A DNA stretch of 64,000 bases from Fimbriiglobus ruber (lineage in GTDB: Bacteria; Planctomycetota; Planctomycetia; Gemmatales; Gemmataceae). Positions 7,984-17,304 of this stretch are shown here, one piece after another (the first letter of the stretch is position 1; each line of letters begins with the position of its first letter). The translations under genes were made by a program, and so were the position numbers. Where the stretch lies: contig NZ_NIDE01000001.1 of NCBI RefSeq assembly GCF_002197845.1, positions 620,001 to 684,000 of the forward strand. Reading direction: 5' to 3'. The notes below the pieces were generated by a model that saw only the letters and a program-made list of their open reading frames with translations, was not told where the DNA came from and did not search any database.

Positions 7984-8571
7984 TTATTCGATTATAGCCG
8001 CTGGCGTCATTCGCCGCGCCCCCGCGTCCGCCCCAGCGAGATACGTTTCCGGATGTGGTCGAAGAAATTGCCCGAACGGCCGGACGACGCGCCGAAAATC
8101 CCCGGTACTCAGGTGAACGGTTCCCCAGCGGGAACTCCGGGGCCGCATGTGGGCGCAGTAGTCGTCGGCGGCCACTGCGCGGATGAGGTAATGGCGGTCG
8201 CGGAACGTGAACGAATCCGGCGTGCCGTCCGACAATCGGAACGGGGCGACGACGTGGTAAACGAACGCGAGAATGCCGCGGAACTCGGACCCGAAATGCG
8301 ACGCCCATCGCGCGACCGAGGCGGCGTCTTCTTGCATCGTCCACGTCTGCCAGATCTTCCGGGGGTTTTGGCTCGACCCGCCCGGGAAGCGTCGCCCCTT
8401 CACGTCGACGACCAGCTTCGCCGACCCCTCGCCGACGACGATGAAGTCGGCACTCTTGACGCCCGCGCCGCCGAGGACCGATCGTTTCCCCTCGTCCACC
8501 GGAACGCACCCAACCCCGCGGCCCCGCAGGTACGCCTCGAACGCGGCCTCGTAGTGATTGGAACGGTCCAT
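7984..8571 (-). CDS. HYExAFE-family protein, possible nuclease fold
   Basis: About 195 residues starting MDRSNHYEAAFEAYLRGRG, which contains the HYExAFE signature for which this planctomycete-associated family is named. The ATG at 8571 is preferred over one 36 bases upstream because it places the signature at the N-terminus. The segment KSADFIVVG...LVVDVKGRRFPGG has the D...(D/E)xK pattern of restriction-endonuclease-like folds, but nuclease activity is inference. The middle and C-terminal parts (TMQEDAASVARW, FLRPHPETYLAG) have no further recognised domain. It sits between the isomerase-like gene and the hairpin that separates it from hisS. Confidence 0.8.
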   Translation of the reverse strand: MDRSNHYEAAFEAYLRGRGVGCVPVDEGKRSVLGGAGVKSADFIVVGEGSAKLVVDVKGRRFPGGSSQNPRKIWQTWTMQEDAASVARWASHFGSEFRGILAFVYHVVAPFRLSDGTPDSFTFRDRHYLIRAVAADDYCAHMRPRSSRWGTVHLSTGDFRRVVRPFGQFLRPHPETYLAGADAGARRMTPAAIIE

Positions 8572-8594
8572 ACGTTCACATCTTTTGGCATTTT

Positions 8595-8698
8595 GCCGCA
8601 GATTCACGCGGATGAACGCGGGTCAGAAAAGAGATCAAACAAGAATTCGATTCTCAAATCTCTTTTCTGACCCGCGTTCATCCGCGTGAATCTGCGGC
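8595..8698. repeat. Long intergenic hairpin, CGGATGAAC family, copy 2
   Basis: The perfect 41-base arms 8595-8635 and 8658-8698 surround a 22-base loop. They carry CGCGGATGAACGCGGGTCAG, related to copies 1 and 3. The right arm ends inside the hisS stop codon, so the structure fills the whole gap between hisS and the HYExAFE gene. Both genes read on the minus strand, so it will be transcribed. Confidence 0.9.
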
Positions 8699-10029
8699 TA
8701 ACTCATCAAAGTTTTGACGCGGGATACCAGTTCGTCGGTCGAGACCGTAACCTCTTCTCGCTTCGCCAGATCTTTGATCTTCCACACGCTCTTGGCGAAT
8801 TCGTCCGCCCCGGCGATGAGCGCGAATCGAAAGCCCCGCTTGTCCGCGTACTCGAACTGGGCCTTCGGCTTCTTCGCCGCGTCCGGGTAGACTTCGGTGG
8901 CGATCCCAGCCGCGCGGAGTGAGCGGGCGGCCCGCTGGTAGTCGCCCAGGCGGCTGCCGTCGAACTGGATGACCAGCACCTGAGCGGGCGTGGTTTGCCC
9001 GGTCAGCCAGGGGTGTTTCAGGGTCTCCATCGCGGCGAGCAGACGGTCGACACCGAGCGACGCCCCGACACCGGGAAGCACGGTTTTTGTGTATAGGCTA
9101 GCCAGGTTGTCGTACCGGCCGCCGGAACACACACTACCAATCGTCGGCAGGTCGAGCAAGAAGGTCTCGTAGATGGTGCCGGTGTAGTAATCGAGGCCGC
9201 GGGCAATACTCAGGTCGATCTTGATCCGCTCAGCCGGTACGCCCGCGATCTCGGCGACGGCCAACAACTCGCGGAGCCGGCGGACGCCCTCGCGGGTCTT
9301 CTCGTTCGCACCAGACCTGGCCTCGACTTCGTCCAGAACGGCCGTGTTCGACCCGGATACGCCGGCGAGCATCAGCACCCCCGCGGCCTGATCCGCCGTC
9401 ACCCCGGCCTCGCGGACCATCTCTTCAATGACTTTATCGCGGCCGATTTTCGCCAGCTTGTCGAGCGAGCGGAGCAGGGGGACGGCTTTGTCCGCCACGC
9501 CGAGCGATTCGAGCAAGCCGTTCAAGACCAACCGGTTGTTGACGCGGATTTCGTACCGCTCGAAACCGAGCGCGGCGAACAGGTCGTTGATGACCAGTAC
9601 GGCCTCAATGTCGGTGGCGTTGGCTGTGGTGCCGATGGTGTCGAAGTCACACTGCCAGAACTCGCGGTATCGGCCGGCGGCCGTATTTTCGCCCCGCCAC
9701 ACTGGCCCCATCGCGTACCGTTTGAACGGTGTACCGAGTTGGGGAACGGTTTGGGCCGCGAACCGGGCGAACGGTACGGTCAGGTCGAATCGCAAGGCCA
9801 CGTCGCGGTCGCCATGATCTTTGAACCGATAAACGAGCCGGTCGGACTCTTCTCCGCCTTTGCCCAGTAGCACCTCGGCGTATTCCAGCGCGGGCGTGTC
9901 GATCGGGGCGAAGCCGTACGAGCGGTAGACCTCGCGGGCGGTTTGGAGGACGCGCTCGCGCGGGATCATGAGATCGGGTGGGTAATCGCGGAAACCTTTT
10001 AAAGTCCGCGGTTCGATCAATCGGCTCAC
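8698..10029 (-). CDS. hisS: Histidyl-tRNA synthetase
   Basis: Class II aminoacyl-tRNA synthetase that charges tRNA(His). The 443-residue length is usual. Class II motif 2 appears as RYREFWQCDFDTIG, and the histidine-specific motifs as ARGLDYYTGTIYE and SVCSGGRYDNL. The N-terminus RTLKGFRDYPPD matches the family, and the C-terminal anticodon-binding domain runs from about residue 345. The ATG opens MSRLIEPRTLKGFRDYPPD, so the start is secure. It is flanked on both sides by related long hairpins. Confidence 0.95.
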   Translation of the reverse strand: MSRLIEPRTLKGFRDYPPDLMIPRERVLQTAREVYRSYGFAPIDTPALEYAEVLLGKGGEESDRLVYRFKDHGDRDVALRFDLTVPFARFAAQTVPQLGTPFKRYAMGPVWRGENTAAGRYREFWQCDFDTIGTTANATDIEAVLVINDLFAALGFERYEIRVNNRLVLNGLLESLGVADKAVPLLRSLDKLAKIGRDKVIEEMVREAGVTADQAAGVLMLAGVSGSNTAVLDEVEARSGANEKTREGVRRLRELLAVAEIAGVPAERIKIDLSIARGLDYYTGTIYETFLLDLPTIGSVCSGGRYDNLASLYTKTVLPGVGASLGVDRLLAAMETLKHPWLTGQTTPAQVLVIQFDGSRLGDYQRAARSLRAAGIATEVYPDAAKKPKAQFEYADKRGFRFALIAGADEFAKSVWKIKDLAKREEVTVSTDELVSRVKTLMS

Positions 10030-10061
10030 ATCAACACCTCAGGCCCGAAAACCCAACATTT

Positions 10062-10172
10062 TAGCCGCAGATGCACGCGGATAAACGCGGATAAACGCGG
10101 ATCAGAAAAATCAGACGGATTCCGTTTCTGATCTTTTTCTGATCCGCGTTTATCCGCGTGCATCTGCGGCTA
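10062..10172. repeat. Long intergenic hairpin, CGGATGAAC family, copy 3
   Basis: The arms are about 10062-10111 and 10131-10172, sharing GCCGCAGATGCACGCGGATA and a GATCAGAAA end. The left arm has one extra copy of the 10-base unit ATAAACGCGG, so it bulges against the right arm. It occupies the gap between the M50 protease gene end and the hisS start. Confidence 0.85.
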
Positions 10173-10205
10173 AAGATACTGATTTGTCGGTACAGGTTCG
10201 CCCGG

Positions 10206-11366
10206 CTACGAGCGGTTGCGGTACCGTTCGCTGACGCGGGACATAAAACGGCGTTCCTCGTCGGTCAGGGCGTCCTTCCCGTCCCTGGCGATCTTTTCCA
10301 GAAGTTGGTCCATGCGCTCGTCTTCCCGCTGACGCTCCTCGATCTCGCGCTGGAGTCTGCGAATCGTCCGGGCCTGCAGCCAGCGCTTGAGTACGTTTTG
10401 GCGGCGCGGTCGGGGCGGCGGGTCGTCCCGCTCCAGACTCATGTACCCCTGGGAGAAGTCGCCGTAGCCTCCGTCCTCGGTTTCCAACTGCTGGAGTTTG
10501 ACCCAGGCCGACAAAATCATGAAGAAGCCCAAGAAGACCAAAAACGATTCGTTGACCGCGAACGAGACCAGGAAGAACAGCAATGCCACGACGAAGCCGG
10601 CGTAAGCCGCGATGGTCGTTCCCTGGCGGTAGCCGGAGCGACGCCAGATGAGCCCCTGAAGGATTTGGCCGCCGTCCAGCGGGTACGCCGGCAGCATGTT
10701 GAGCAACAACAGAACCCAACTCATCCAGAACGCCCGGTTGACCCACGCCAGCCACCCGGGCAGGAGTGCGCGTTCGGCCGGTACGGTCACCTTGGCCGCA
10801 TCCTCGGCCATGTCGGCCGGCTTGCCGTAATGCACCGGCATGATTTCTTCCGCGGTCCCGGGCTTGTACATCCGCAGGCCGTAGCCGCTGGTAAATGTTT
10901 GGCCGGTGCGGTAGTTCTTCATCTCGCATTCGTAGGGGTAGTAAATCGGGTTGATGGCGGGGAAGAACCCCGCGGCGAGAATCACTACCCCGGTCACCAC
11001 GCAGAGTCCGAGATTCACGAGCGGCCCGCCGGCGGCCGTGATCGTGTGCGCCCGCCAGTTCTGCGGCGTGTCCACCATCGCCAGTCCGCCGAGCGGCCAG
11101 ATTAATATTTCCGTGGCCTCGCCGCCGACCGACCGGCCGGCGAAACAGTGGCCGAACTCGTGGATCAGGATGATGCCGAACAGGAGCAGGATCGTGAACG
11201 CGAAGACGTCTATGGGGTGGTAATAATTGCCTTCCCGCCCCACTTGCCGGAGGAATAAGCCGAGGGTGACGAGGAAAAAGGTAACGTGAATTCGGACCGG
11301 GATACCGAACATCCGCGGCAGCGGAACCGCCCATCGCATGGGATCGCGCATCATCCCCACCTGCAC
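10206..11366 (-). CDS. M50-family site-2-type membrane protease
   Basis: A polytopic intramembrane metalloprotease of up to 386 residues. The zinc motif HEFGH is at residues 69-73 of the longest reading. The second conserved motif is LLLNMLPAYPLDGGQIL, where the Asp supplies the third zinc ligand. Hydrophobic helices cover the N-terminal two thirds. The C-terminus is a charged, probably cytoplasmic region of about 90 residues with coiled-coil character. Starts at 11366, 11354/11351 and 11339 are all possible; GGTGGGG lies right before the 11354/11351 pair, which leaves the start open. Substrates are unknown; relatives cleave anti-sigma factors and other membrane proteins. Confidence 0.85.
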   Translation of the reverse strand: MQVGMMRDPMRWAVPLPRMFGIPVRIHVTFFLVTLGLFLRQVGREGNYYHPIDVFAFTILLLFGIILIHEFGHCFAGRSVGGEATEILIWPLGGLAMVDTPQNWRAHTITAAGGPLVNLGLCVVTGVVILAAGFFPAINPIYYPYECEMKNYRTGQTFTSGYGLRMYKPGTAEEIMPVHYGKPADMAEDAAKVTVPAERALLPGWLAWVNRAFWMSWVLLLLNMLPAYPLDGGQILQGLIWRRSGYRQGTTIAAYAGFVVALLFFLVSFAVNESFLVFLGFFMILSAWVKLQQLETEDGGYGDFSQGYMSLERDDPPPRPRRQNVLKRWLQARTIRRLQREIEERQREDERMDQLLEKIARDGKDALTDEERRFMSRVSERYRNRS

Positions 11367-11456
11367 TGCGGGCCTCCGAATTGTCGGCCCGGCCGTCTTA
11401 TCTTATCATCGGCCCTTGTGACCCGCAACGAACCTCACGGCGCCAGGATCGCACGC

Positions 11457-11978
11457 ATGCCCCGCGAACTCGTTCATACCGGCCGGAAGATCCGCGTCTA
11501 CATCGATACCACCGAGGGCAAGAACGGGCCGCCGATCCGCCGCGACGTGATCGTTCACCCCGGGGCGGTCGTCATCCTCCCGGTGATCGACGCCGAACAC
11601 GTCTGCTTATTGAGGAATCACCGGTGGGTGATCGGCGAGACGCTCTGGGAAATTCCGGCCGGGACTCTGGAACCGGGAGAAGACCTTGAACCGGCCGCCC
11701 GCCGGGAACTGGAAGAAGAGACCGGCTACCGGGCCGCGGCGTGGCAATCGCTCGGCTACCTGTACGCTTCGCCCGGGGTGATGGACGAGAAACTGCACCT
11801 CTTCGTCGCCCGAGACCTCACCCCCGGCCCGAACCGCCCGGAGGCCGACGAAGAACTTGAGCCGGTTACCGTCCGACTGGACGAAGCCATCGCGATGTGC
11901 CTGGACGGACGGATCAAGGACGCGAAAACGGTGACCGCCCTCTTTCTTTTGGAACGGATGAACCGATCGCAGACGTAG
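11457..11978 (+). CDS. NUDIX hydrolase, ADP-ribose pyrophosphatase-like
   Basis: About 173 residues with a complete NUDIX box, GTLEPGEDLEPAARRELEEE followed by TGY. The extra YLYASPGVMDEKLHLF segment downstream is typical of the ADP-ribose/GDP-mannose pyrophosphatase branch. It probably hydrolyses a nucleoside diphosphate linked to another moiety. The ATG at 11457 (MPRELVHTGRK) is preferred; an in-frame GTG at 11418 would add 13 residues. It is divergent from the M50 protease gene, whose 5' end is about 90 bases away. Confidence 0.85.
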   Translation: MPRELVHTGRKIRVYIDTTEGKNGPPIRRDVIVHPGAVVILPVIDAEHVCLLRNHRWVIGETLWEIPAGTLEPGEDLEPAARRELEEETGYRAAAWQSLGYLYASPGVMDEKLHLFVARDLTPGPNRPEADEELEPVTVRLDEAIAMCLDGRIKDAKTVTALFLLERMNRSQT

Positions 11979-11981
11979 GTT

Positions 11982-12021
11982 GAGTGTTGGAGTCCCGGCT
12001 AAAGCTGGGACTTCAGCACTC
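11982..12021. terminator. Bidirectional hairpin between convergent genes
   Basis: The 19-base arms 11982-12000 and 12003-12021 pair with two mismatches around a two-base loop. The hairpin starts right after the NUDIX stop and ends 7 bases before the stop of the convergent membrane protein gene. There is no clear U tract. Confidence 0.6.
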
Positions 12022-12028
12022 GACACAA

Positions 12029-12427
12029 TCATCGCCCCAGCAAGATCGGTAAGGCGAAGGGAAGAATCGGGATGAGCGGGCAGGAGCCGATGATCATAAG
12101 AAGCCGGCCAATCTTTTTTGCGTTACCCAAATAGAGCAATGCCCCAAGTGCGATGATACAGCCGCTTTCCAGAAACACCGCGGTCAGGAATCCTTTTGGG
12201 ATCGATGCCACGAAATACAGAAAAAGGCCCAGTTGGACGATCATCCCGAGTGCCAACAAGTCGTGTTCTCGATGAAAATGCGGGCGGGCCGTCGGGACAT
12301 CCGTGGCAGGAGGGGCAGTGGTGTCAACACTCGGCTGCACGGGCAAGGCGGCGGCCACGTCCTGCCGAACTCGCGACGGAGTGTCGGTAGCGCGCGGGGC
12401 CGGAGAATTGACCAGGAGAGCGTTCAC
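12029..12427 (-). CDS. Small membrane protein, function unknown
   Basis: About 132 residues from a GTG at 12427. An extension to 12523 is possible but reads into low-GC sequence and is less plausible. The N-terminal 60 residues are Pro/Ala/Thr-rich and probably disordered. Three hydrophobic segments follow: LLALGMIVQLGLFLYFVAS, FLESGCIIALGALLYLG and LLMIIGSCPLIPILPFALP. No family was recognised. Confidence 0.6.
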   Translation of the reverse strand: MNALLVNSPAPRATDTPSRVRQDVAAALPVQPSVDTTAPPATDVPTARPHFHREHDLLALGMIVQLGLFLYFVASIPKGFLTAVFLESGCIIALGALLYLGNAKKIGRLLMIIGSCPLIPILPFALPILLGR

Positions 12428-12888
12428 GGTGGGGAGTCTCCAATGAAACGGGTAGCCGATTGATAAATGACAATCGCTTCTCTCAATGACTTGTCGCGAA
12501 TTCCTTGCACAACAGAGAAACAAGTAAATCCATCAAAATACGATTCGATATCCGAATCGAAATGTGAGAAGCAACTCATGTTCCGAGGCCAGTTTCGACC
12601 CGGGATTTGCCGTAAACATATGCTGATTCGATAATTGAAGAGTTTGGCAGGTGTCGCGAATCGATTTGCCATGACGCTTGTTTACGCACGATTTGCTCAG
12701 ATTTTGTCCGCTGCCGCACGCCGAGAGGATTCTTGAAATCATCAAGTTGCAACGATTTACGCCGTAAATTGATATCGTTGATGAGAAGAATGAGATGATC
12801 TCCTGTATTCGTATTCGCTGATCAAATTGACGTTGTGCGTTCTCGCGCCCGGCATAGCGTCTCTCACCACCGGATTCGGAGTCAGTTC
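12428..12888. other. Low-GC gene-free stretch
   Basis: About 460 bases that are visibly richer in A and T than the flanking genes. No gene was recognised. It must hold promoters for the divergent genes on either side. The drop in GC could mark a regulatory region or a remnant of foreign DNA. Confidence 0.5.
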
Positions 12889-14100
12889 ATGAGAAGGCCG
12901 ATCGTAGCGATCATCGCTCTGCTTTTGCTGAGCCCGGTCTGGGGCCGTGCCGATTCGACTGGGTCGTCGACCGGCCCGTGGGATGTCAAAGCACTTCAGA
13001 CCGCGAATGTGACACTGGTCTGGGGGGCAGATGTCCCGGCCGGTCGAGCGCGCGAGGTCTACTACCCCGGGGAACCCTTTCAAGGGAAGCCGACGCGTGT
13101 TTTTGCGTATTACGCCCGACCGGCGGGCGACGGTCCGTTTCCCGGCATGGTCCTCGTTCACGGTGGCGGTGGTAAAGCATTCCCCAAATGGGCGGAGCAC
13201 TGGGCCGAGCGGGGATATTGTGCCCTGGCGATGGACCTGGCCGGGAACGGCCCCAGCGGTCGACTGCCCGATGGCGGCCCCGATCAATCGGACGACGTGA
13301 AGTTCCGCGAATTCGACGCGAAAACCGAACGGGACATGTGGACGTACCACGCCGTGGCCGCCGCGATTCGTGGTCACACCTTGCTCGCCGGGTTGCCCGA
13401 AGTCGACAAGAAGCGGACGGCCGTCACCGGCATCAGCTGGGGCGGTTACCTGACGTGTATCGTGGCGGGTCTGGACGACCGCTTCAAAGCGGCGGTGCCC
13501 GTGTATGGGTGCGGTTTCCTCAACGAGAGCAGTTACTGGAAAGAGCCGCGGTTCGACAAAATGGGCGCCGAGCGAGCAATGAAATGGGTCAACGCGTTCG
13601 ACCCGTCACGATATCTGCCGGCGGCAAAATGCCCGATGCTCTTTTTGAACGGCACCAACGATTTCGCATACCCGCTCGACAGTTACAAGAAGTCGTATCA
13701 GTTAGTAAAGAGCCCGGTCGCAATTTCCGTCCGGGTCCGCCTTCCTCACGGGCACATCTGGACGTTCGGCGAGGTCGACGCATTCATCGACAGCCGGATT
13801 AAGGTGGGCAATCCGCTCCCTTCGTTGGGTGAAATCCGGCGGGAGGGGGACAAGGTTAGTGCGACCGTCGCCTCGAAGGAGAAGTTGAAGGATGGTCGTC
13901 TGTGCTACGCGACTGCCATCGGACCTTGGCAAAAACGTGAGTGGAAGTCGGTTCCGGCCGACCTGACCGAGGGTCGGGTTGTGGCAAAACTCCCCGCGGA
14001 GCACCCGCTCGTATACTTTCTAACGGTGACGGACGCCCGCGGTCTCGAAGTCAGTACGGCACACGACGAAATCCCTCTGGGGGGTGATGGCTCGAAATAA
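12889..14100 (+). CDS. Secreted alpha/beta hydrolase (acetylxylan esterase/dienelactone hydrolase-like)
   Basis: A 403-residue exported serine hydrolase. The ATG at 12889 opens a clear signal peptide (MRRPIVAIIALLLLSPVWGR, then AD). The oxyanion region is VLVHGGGGKAFPKW. The nucleophile is the Ser in VTGISWGGYL, the acid probably the Asp in FLNGTNDFAYPLDSY, and the base the His in LPHGHIWTF. The last 90 residues form a beta-rich appendage. Relatives deacetylate polysaccharides or act on other esters; the substrate is not determinable. It appears monocistronic, with gene-free DNA on both sides. Confidence 0.82.
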   Translation: MRRPIVAIIALLLLSPVWGRADSTGSSTGPWDVKALQTANVTLVWGADVPAGRAREVYYPGEPFQGKPTRVFAYYARPAGDGPFPGMVLVHGGGGKAFPKWAEHWAERGYCALAMDLAGNGPSGRLPDGGPDQSDDVKFREFDAKTERDMWTYHAVAAAIRGHTLLAGLPEVDKKRTAVTGISWGGYLTCIVAGLDDRFKAAVPVYGCGFLNESSYWKEPRFDKMGAERAMKWVNAFDPSRYLPAAKCPMLFLNGTNDFAYPLDSYKKSYQLVKSPVAISVRVRLPHGHIWTFGEVDAFIDSRIKVGNPLPSLGEIRREGDKVSATVASKEKLKDGRLCYATAIGPWQKREWKSVPADLTEGRVVAKLPAEHPLVYFLTVTDARGLEVSTAHDEIPLGGDGSK

Positions 14101-14763
14101 AGGAAGGACATGACTTTGCTCCGAATCGCCCGTATCAGATCTCGCACGGCGAGACGAATAAAGGCGTCGGACGATTTATAGGAAACGATTTTCTTCGGAG
14201 AAATCAGCCGACCGAGCGAAATTTGGTCGGGAGACCGTGTGGAGAAGGATTTTGACAACAGACGACGTTTTGTAATTGTGGTGGGAAAAGACCGCGGAGG
14301 CTTTTCCGTTGACCGGCAAGATTGGTCCCACGCATAATGATCGCTATTCCTCTCCTGACAGGGATGTCAGGCTTGATCCGGCGACCGGGTGGCGACTCGG
14401 TCCGTGGTTCACGACGAACCACCATAAGTTCGCCATAATATAAATTCTGACGCCCGTCAGTCCTCGGACCCGCGCTGCGGGGATGGATATCGAGCGGCGC
14501 TCGCACGCCGTCGAATGAGGGAGCGAACCCGTGCCGCGGCGGCCGGAGTTCGCACGCCTCTCGGCACGTGTTCGCTCATATTGAGTTCGCGGTCGAATAT
14601 TGCTCTTGTACGGTTGACGATTTTGCGATCGTTTGGCCTAATTCGGGAGTGTATACGTTCCGCGGGCGCTCCGACGATCCCGCCGGTCCGGGCCGCACGC
14701 CCGGGCGGCGGTGTTGTCGAAGGTTCCGAGAGACCCGGACGGGCCGGTGAAAGGAACGGCCGT
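14101..14763. other. Gene-free stretch upstream of RNase Y
   Basis: About 660 bases with no supported gene. An open frame upstream of the RNase Y start continues to 14515 but has no family-like sequence. The stretch includes a short hairpin (CCTGACA-ggga-TGTCAGG, 14357-14374) and an AT-rich CCATAATATAAATT tract near 14433 that could be a -10 region. The rest is featureless to the eye. Confidence 0.45.
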
Positions 14764-16386
14764 ATGCCCGAGTCCAGTCTTTATTTGCTCATCGGCGGGC
14801 TCGTCGTGCTCGCCGTTTTCATATTCGTCGGCTGTGTGCTATTCGTCCGCACGACCGCCCGCTCCCGGCGGCCCGACGCCCTGATGATGCCGGCGGTCGG
14901 CGAGTACGACGCCGTCCGCGTCGCCGAGACCCGCGCGGCCGAGATCGTTGAGCAGGCGCGGCGGGACGCGGACCGGTTCTTGAAAGACGCCGAGTTGCGG
15001 TCCAAGGACGAAGCCCTCCGCGCCCGGGAGGAGCAGACCCGCGAACTCGACGCGGCCCGGAACGAACTCCGCGAACACGAGCGGCGGGCCCAGAAGCGTG
15101 AAGACGCCGCGGCCGATAAACAAAAAGAGGTCGCCAAAAAAGAGCGCCAGCTCGAAAATGTCCAGAAAAAGCTCGTCGATCGCCGCGATTTGATCGAGAA
15201 GAAGACGAAAGAACTGGATGCGCTCATAGAAGAAGAAACCCGCCGGCTGCACGAAATTACCGGCCTGTCCCGCGAGGACGCCGAAAAGACGCTCCTCGCC
15301 CGCCTCGAGCGCGAGCTGTCCGCCGAACTCGCGGCCCGAATCACCAAGCACACCGAGCAGGTCAAGGCCGCCGCCGAGACCCGCGCCCGCGAGATCGTTT
15401 CCATCGCAATTCAAAGGTACGCGGCGGTCCACACGACCGACACCACGGTCAGCACCGTGGACATCCCGGACGATAACATGAAGGGGCGGATCATCGGCCG
15501 CGAGGGCCGGAACATCCGCACTTTCGAGAAGTGTACCGGCGTCGACGTGATCGTGGACGATACGCCGGGCGTGGTCGTCGTCTCCGCGTTCGACAACATC
15601 CGCCGGGAAACCGCCCGGCTCGCGTTGACCAAACTGATCCAGGACGGCCGCATCCACCCGACCCGGATCGAAGAAGTCGTTGCCGAGACGCAACAGGAGA
15701 TGGAGAAGCACATTCTCGAGATCGGCCACAAGTCGGTCCTGGATGCGGACGTGGTGCCGGTCCCGCACGAAAAGATTATTCATCTTCTGGGCCGCCTGAA
15801 ATTTCGGACCAGTTACAGCCAAAACGTCCTCCAGCACTCGCTCGAAGTCGCCCACCTCTGCGGGTTGATGGCGGCCGAACTCGGACTGAACCCGGCGCTC
15901 GCGCGGCGGTGCGGGCTCCTCCACGACGTCGGTAAGGCGGCCGACCACGAGATGGAGGGCGGCCACCCGAAGGTCGGGGCGGAACTGGCCAAGCGCTACG
16001 GGGAGACGAGTCGAGAAGTGCTGCACGCGATCGCCGGCCACCACGACGACGTGACCGTGGACAACGTCTACACGGTCCTGGTCGCGGCGGCCGACGCGAT
16101 CAGCGCGAGTCGCCCCGGTGCCCGGCGGGAGACGCTGGAGAAGTACGTCAAGCGGATGGCGGACCTCGAAGCCGTGGCCTGCGGCTTCCCCGAGGTCGAC
16201 GCCGCGTTCGCGATCCAGGCCGGGCGGGAACTCCGGGTGATCGCCAACTCCAACCGGACGTCCGACGCCGACGCGGTCCGGGTCTGCCGCGACATCGCCC
16301 GGGCGATCGAGCAACAACTCGACTACCCCGGAGAAATCAAAGTCACCGTGATCCGTGAGACGCGGGCGCTGGAAGTGGCGAAGTAA
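14764..16386 (+). CDS. rny: Ribonuclease Y
   Basis: Membrane-anchored endoribonuclease that initiates mRNA decay. The domain order is complete: a transmembrane helix at residues 5-28, a long charged coiled coil to about 210, a KH domain with [19 protein letters not shown] near 240, and an HD domain with [11 protein letters not shown] near 357 and [12 protein letters not shown] near 385. The 540-residue length fits. The ATG at 14764 is chosen because it gives the membrane anchor at the N-terminus and has AAGGA about ten bases upstream. The YmdB-like phosphoesterase gene follows after about 100 bases; the same pair is adjacent in Bacillus. Confidence 0.95.
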   Translation: MPESSLYLLIGGLVVLAVFIFVGCVLFVRTTARSRRPDALMMPAVGEYDAVRVAETRAAEIVEQARRDADRFLKDAELRSKDEALRAREEQTRELDAARNELREHERRAQKREDAAADKQKEVAKKERQLENVQKKLVDRRDLIEKKTKELDALIEEETRRLHEITGLSREDAEKTLLARLERELSAELAARITKHTEQVKAAAETRAREIVSIAIQRYAAVHTTDTTVSTVDIPDDNMKGRIIGREGRNIRTFEKCTGVDVIVDDTPGVVVVSAFDNIRRETARLALTKLIQDGRIHPTRIEEVVAETQQEMEKHILEIGHKSVLDADVVPVPHEKIIHLLGRLKFRTSYSQNVLQHSLEVAHLCGLMAAELGLNPALARRCGLLHDVGKAADHEMEGGHPKVGAELAKRYGETSREVLHAIAGHHDDVTVDNVYTVLVAAADAISASRPGARRETLEKYVKRMADLEAVACGFPEVDAAFAIQAGRELRVIANSNRTSDADAVRVCRDIARAIEQQLDYPGEIKVTVIRETRALEVAK

Positions 16387-16485
16387 CTCGTGTTAATGAA
16401 GCCATTGAGAGTTGCAGGCGTGCCAATGAGCCTGCTTCTACATTACGCGACTCGTCGGTGCCCCGTATCTCCATAGCGATTTTTC

Positions 16486-17277
16486 ATGCGCATCCTCTTC
16501 ATCGGCGACATCGTCGGCACGTCGGGCGTCGGGTTCGTGCGGAAGGCGGTGCCCCTCCTTCGCGCGTCGGAAAAGCTCGATCTCGTGGTCGCCAACGCCG
16601 AGAACGCCACGAATGGCGCGGGGCTGTCCCCTAAAGATTATCGACTCATTCGCGCCGCCGGGGTCGACGCGGTCACGCTCGGCGATCACATCTACAAGAA
16701 GTTCGACATCGCGGACGTGCTAAACAACCCGGCCGAACCGGTCTGCAAGCCCGCCAATTTTCCTCCGACGGCGGCAGGCCGGGATCACGTGGTCGTGACC
16801 GCGGCAAACGGGGCAGATGTCGCCGTCGTGTCGCTGATGGGCCGGACGTTCATGAAGCCGGTCGATTGCCCGTTCGCCGCCGCCGATCGGGTGTTGGCAG
16901 GATTGGCTGGCCGGGCCAAAGTGATCGTCGTGGACGTCCACGCCGAGGCGACCGCGGACAAATACCTGCTTGCTCACCATTTGAACGGGCGCGTCTCCGC
17001 CGTGTTCGGAACCCACACCCACGTTCAGACGGCGGACGAGCAAATCCTAGCCGGTGGCACCGCGTTCGTGTGCGACGTCGGGATGACCGGGCCGTATGAG
17101 AGTGTTCTGGGCCGGCGGGTCGATCGCGTTCTACGAACCGCGACGACGTTCGAGCCGACCCCGTTCGACGTGGCGACCAACGACGTCCGCCTGGGTGGGG
17201 CGATCGTGGACGTAGACCCGGATACGGGGAAAGCGACCGCGATCCGTCGGGTGATGCTGCGAGAAAACGAACTCTGA
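16486..17277 (+). CDS. YmdB-like metallophosphoesterase (TIGR00282 family)
   Basis: A 263-residue calcineurin-like phosphoesterase; Bacillus YmdB hydrolyses 2',3'-cyclic nucleotides and affects RNase Y activity. The N-terminal MRILFIGDIVGTSG motif supplies the first metal ligands. Further ligands appear in VVANAENATNG, VVDVHAEATADK and FGTHTHVQTADEQ, and FVCDVGMTGPYESVLG is a family hallmark. The usual GNHTW motif is replaced by GDHIYKK, so the metal-binding Asn is an Asp. Position after rny supports a shared role in RNA turnover. The ATG start is unambiguous. Confidence 0.88.
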   Translation: MRILFIGDIVGTSGVGFVRKAVPLLRASEKLDLVVANAENATNGAGLSPKDYRLIRAAGVDAVTLGDHIYKKFDIADVLNNPAEPVCKPANFPPTAAGRDHVVVTAANGADVAVVSLMGRTFMKPVDCPFAAADRVLAGLAGRAKVIVVDVHAEATADKYLLAHHLNGRVSAVFGTHTHVQTADEQILAGGTAFVCDVGMTGPYESVLGRRVDRVLRTATTFEPTPFDVATNDVRLGGAIVDVDPDTGKATAIRRVMLRENEL

Positions 17278-17304
17278 AGCGACGAAGGCAAGCACTCGTG
17301 GCCG

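Noticed and set aside
12835-13300. Frames overlapping the secreted hydrolase
   Set aside because: Out-of-frame shadows; the hydrolase has signal peptide and catalytic motifs.
14515-16386. An RNase Y version with an 83-residue extension
   Set aside because: The extension precedes the membrane anchor that must be N-terminal and has no family resemblance; ATG 14764 has a good AAGGA.
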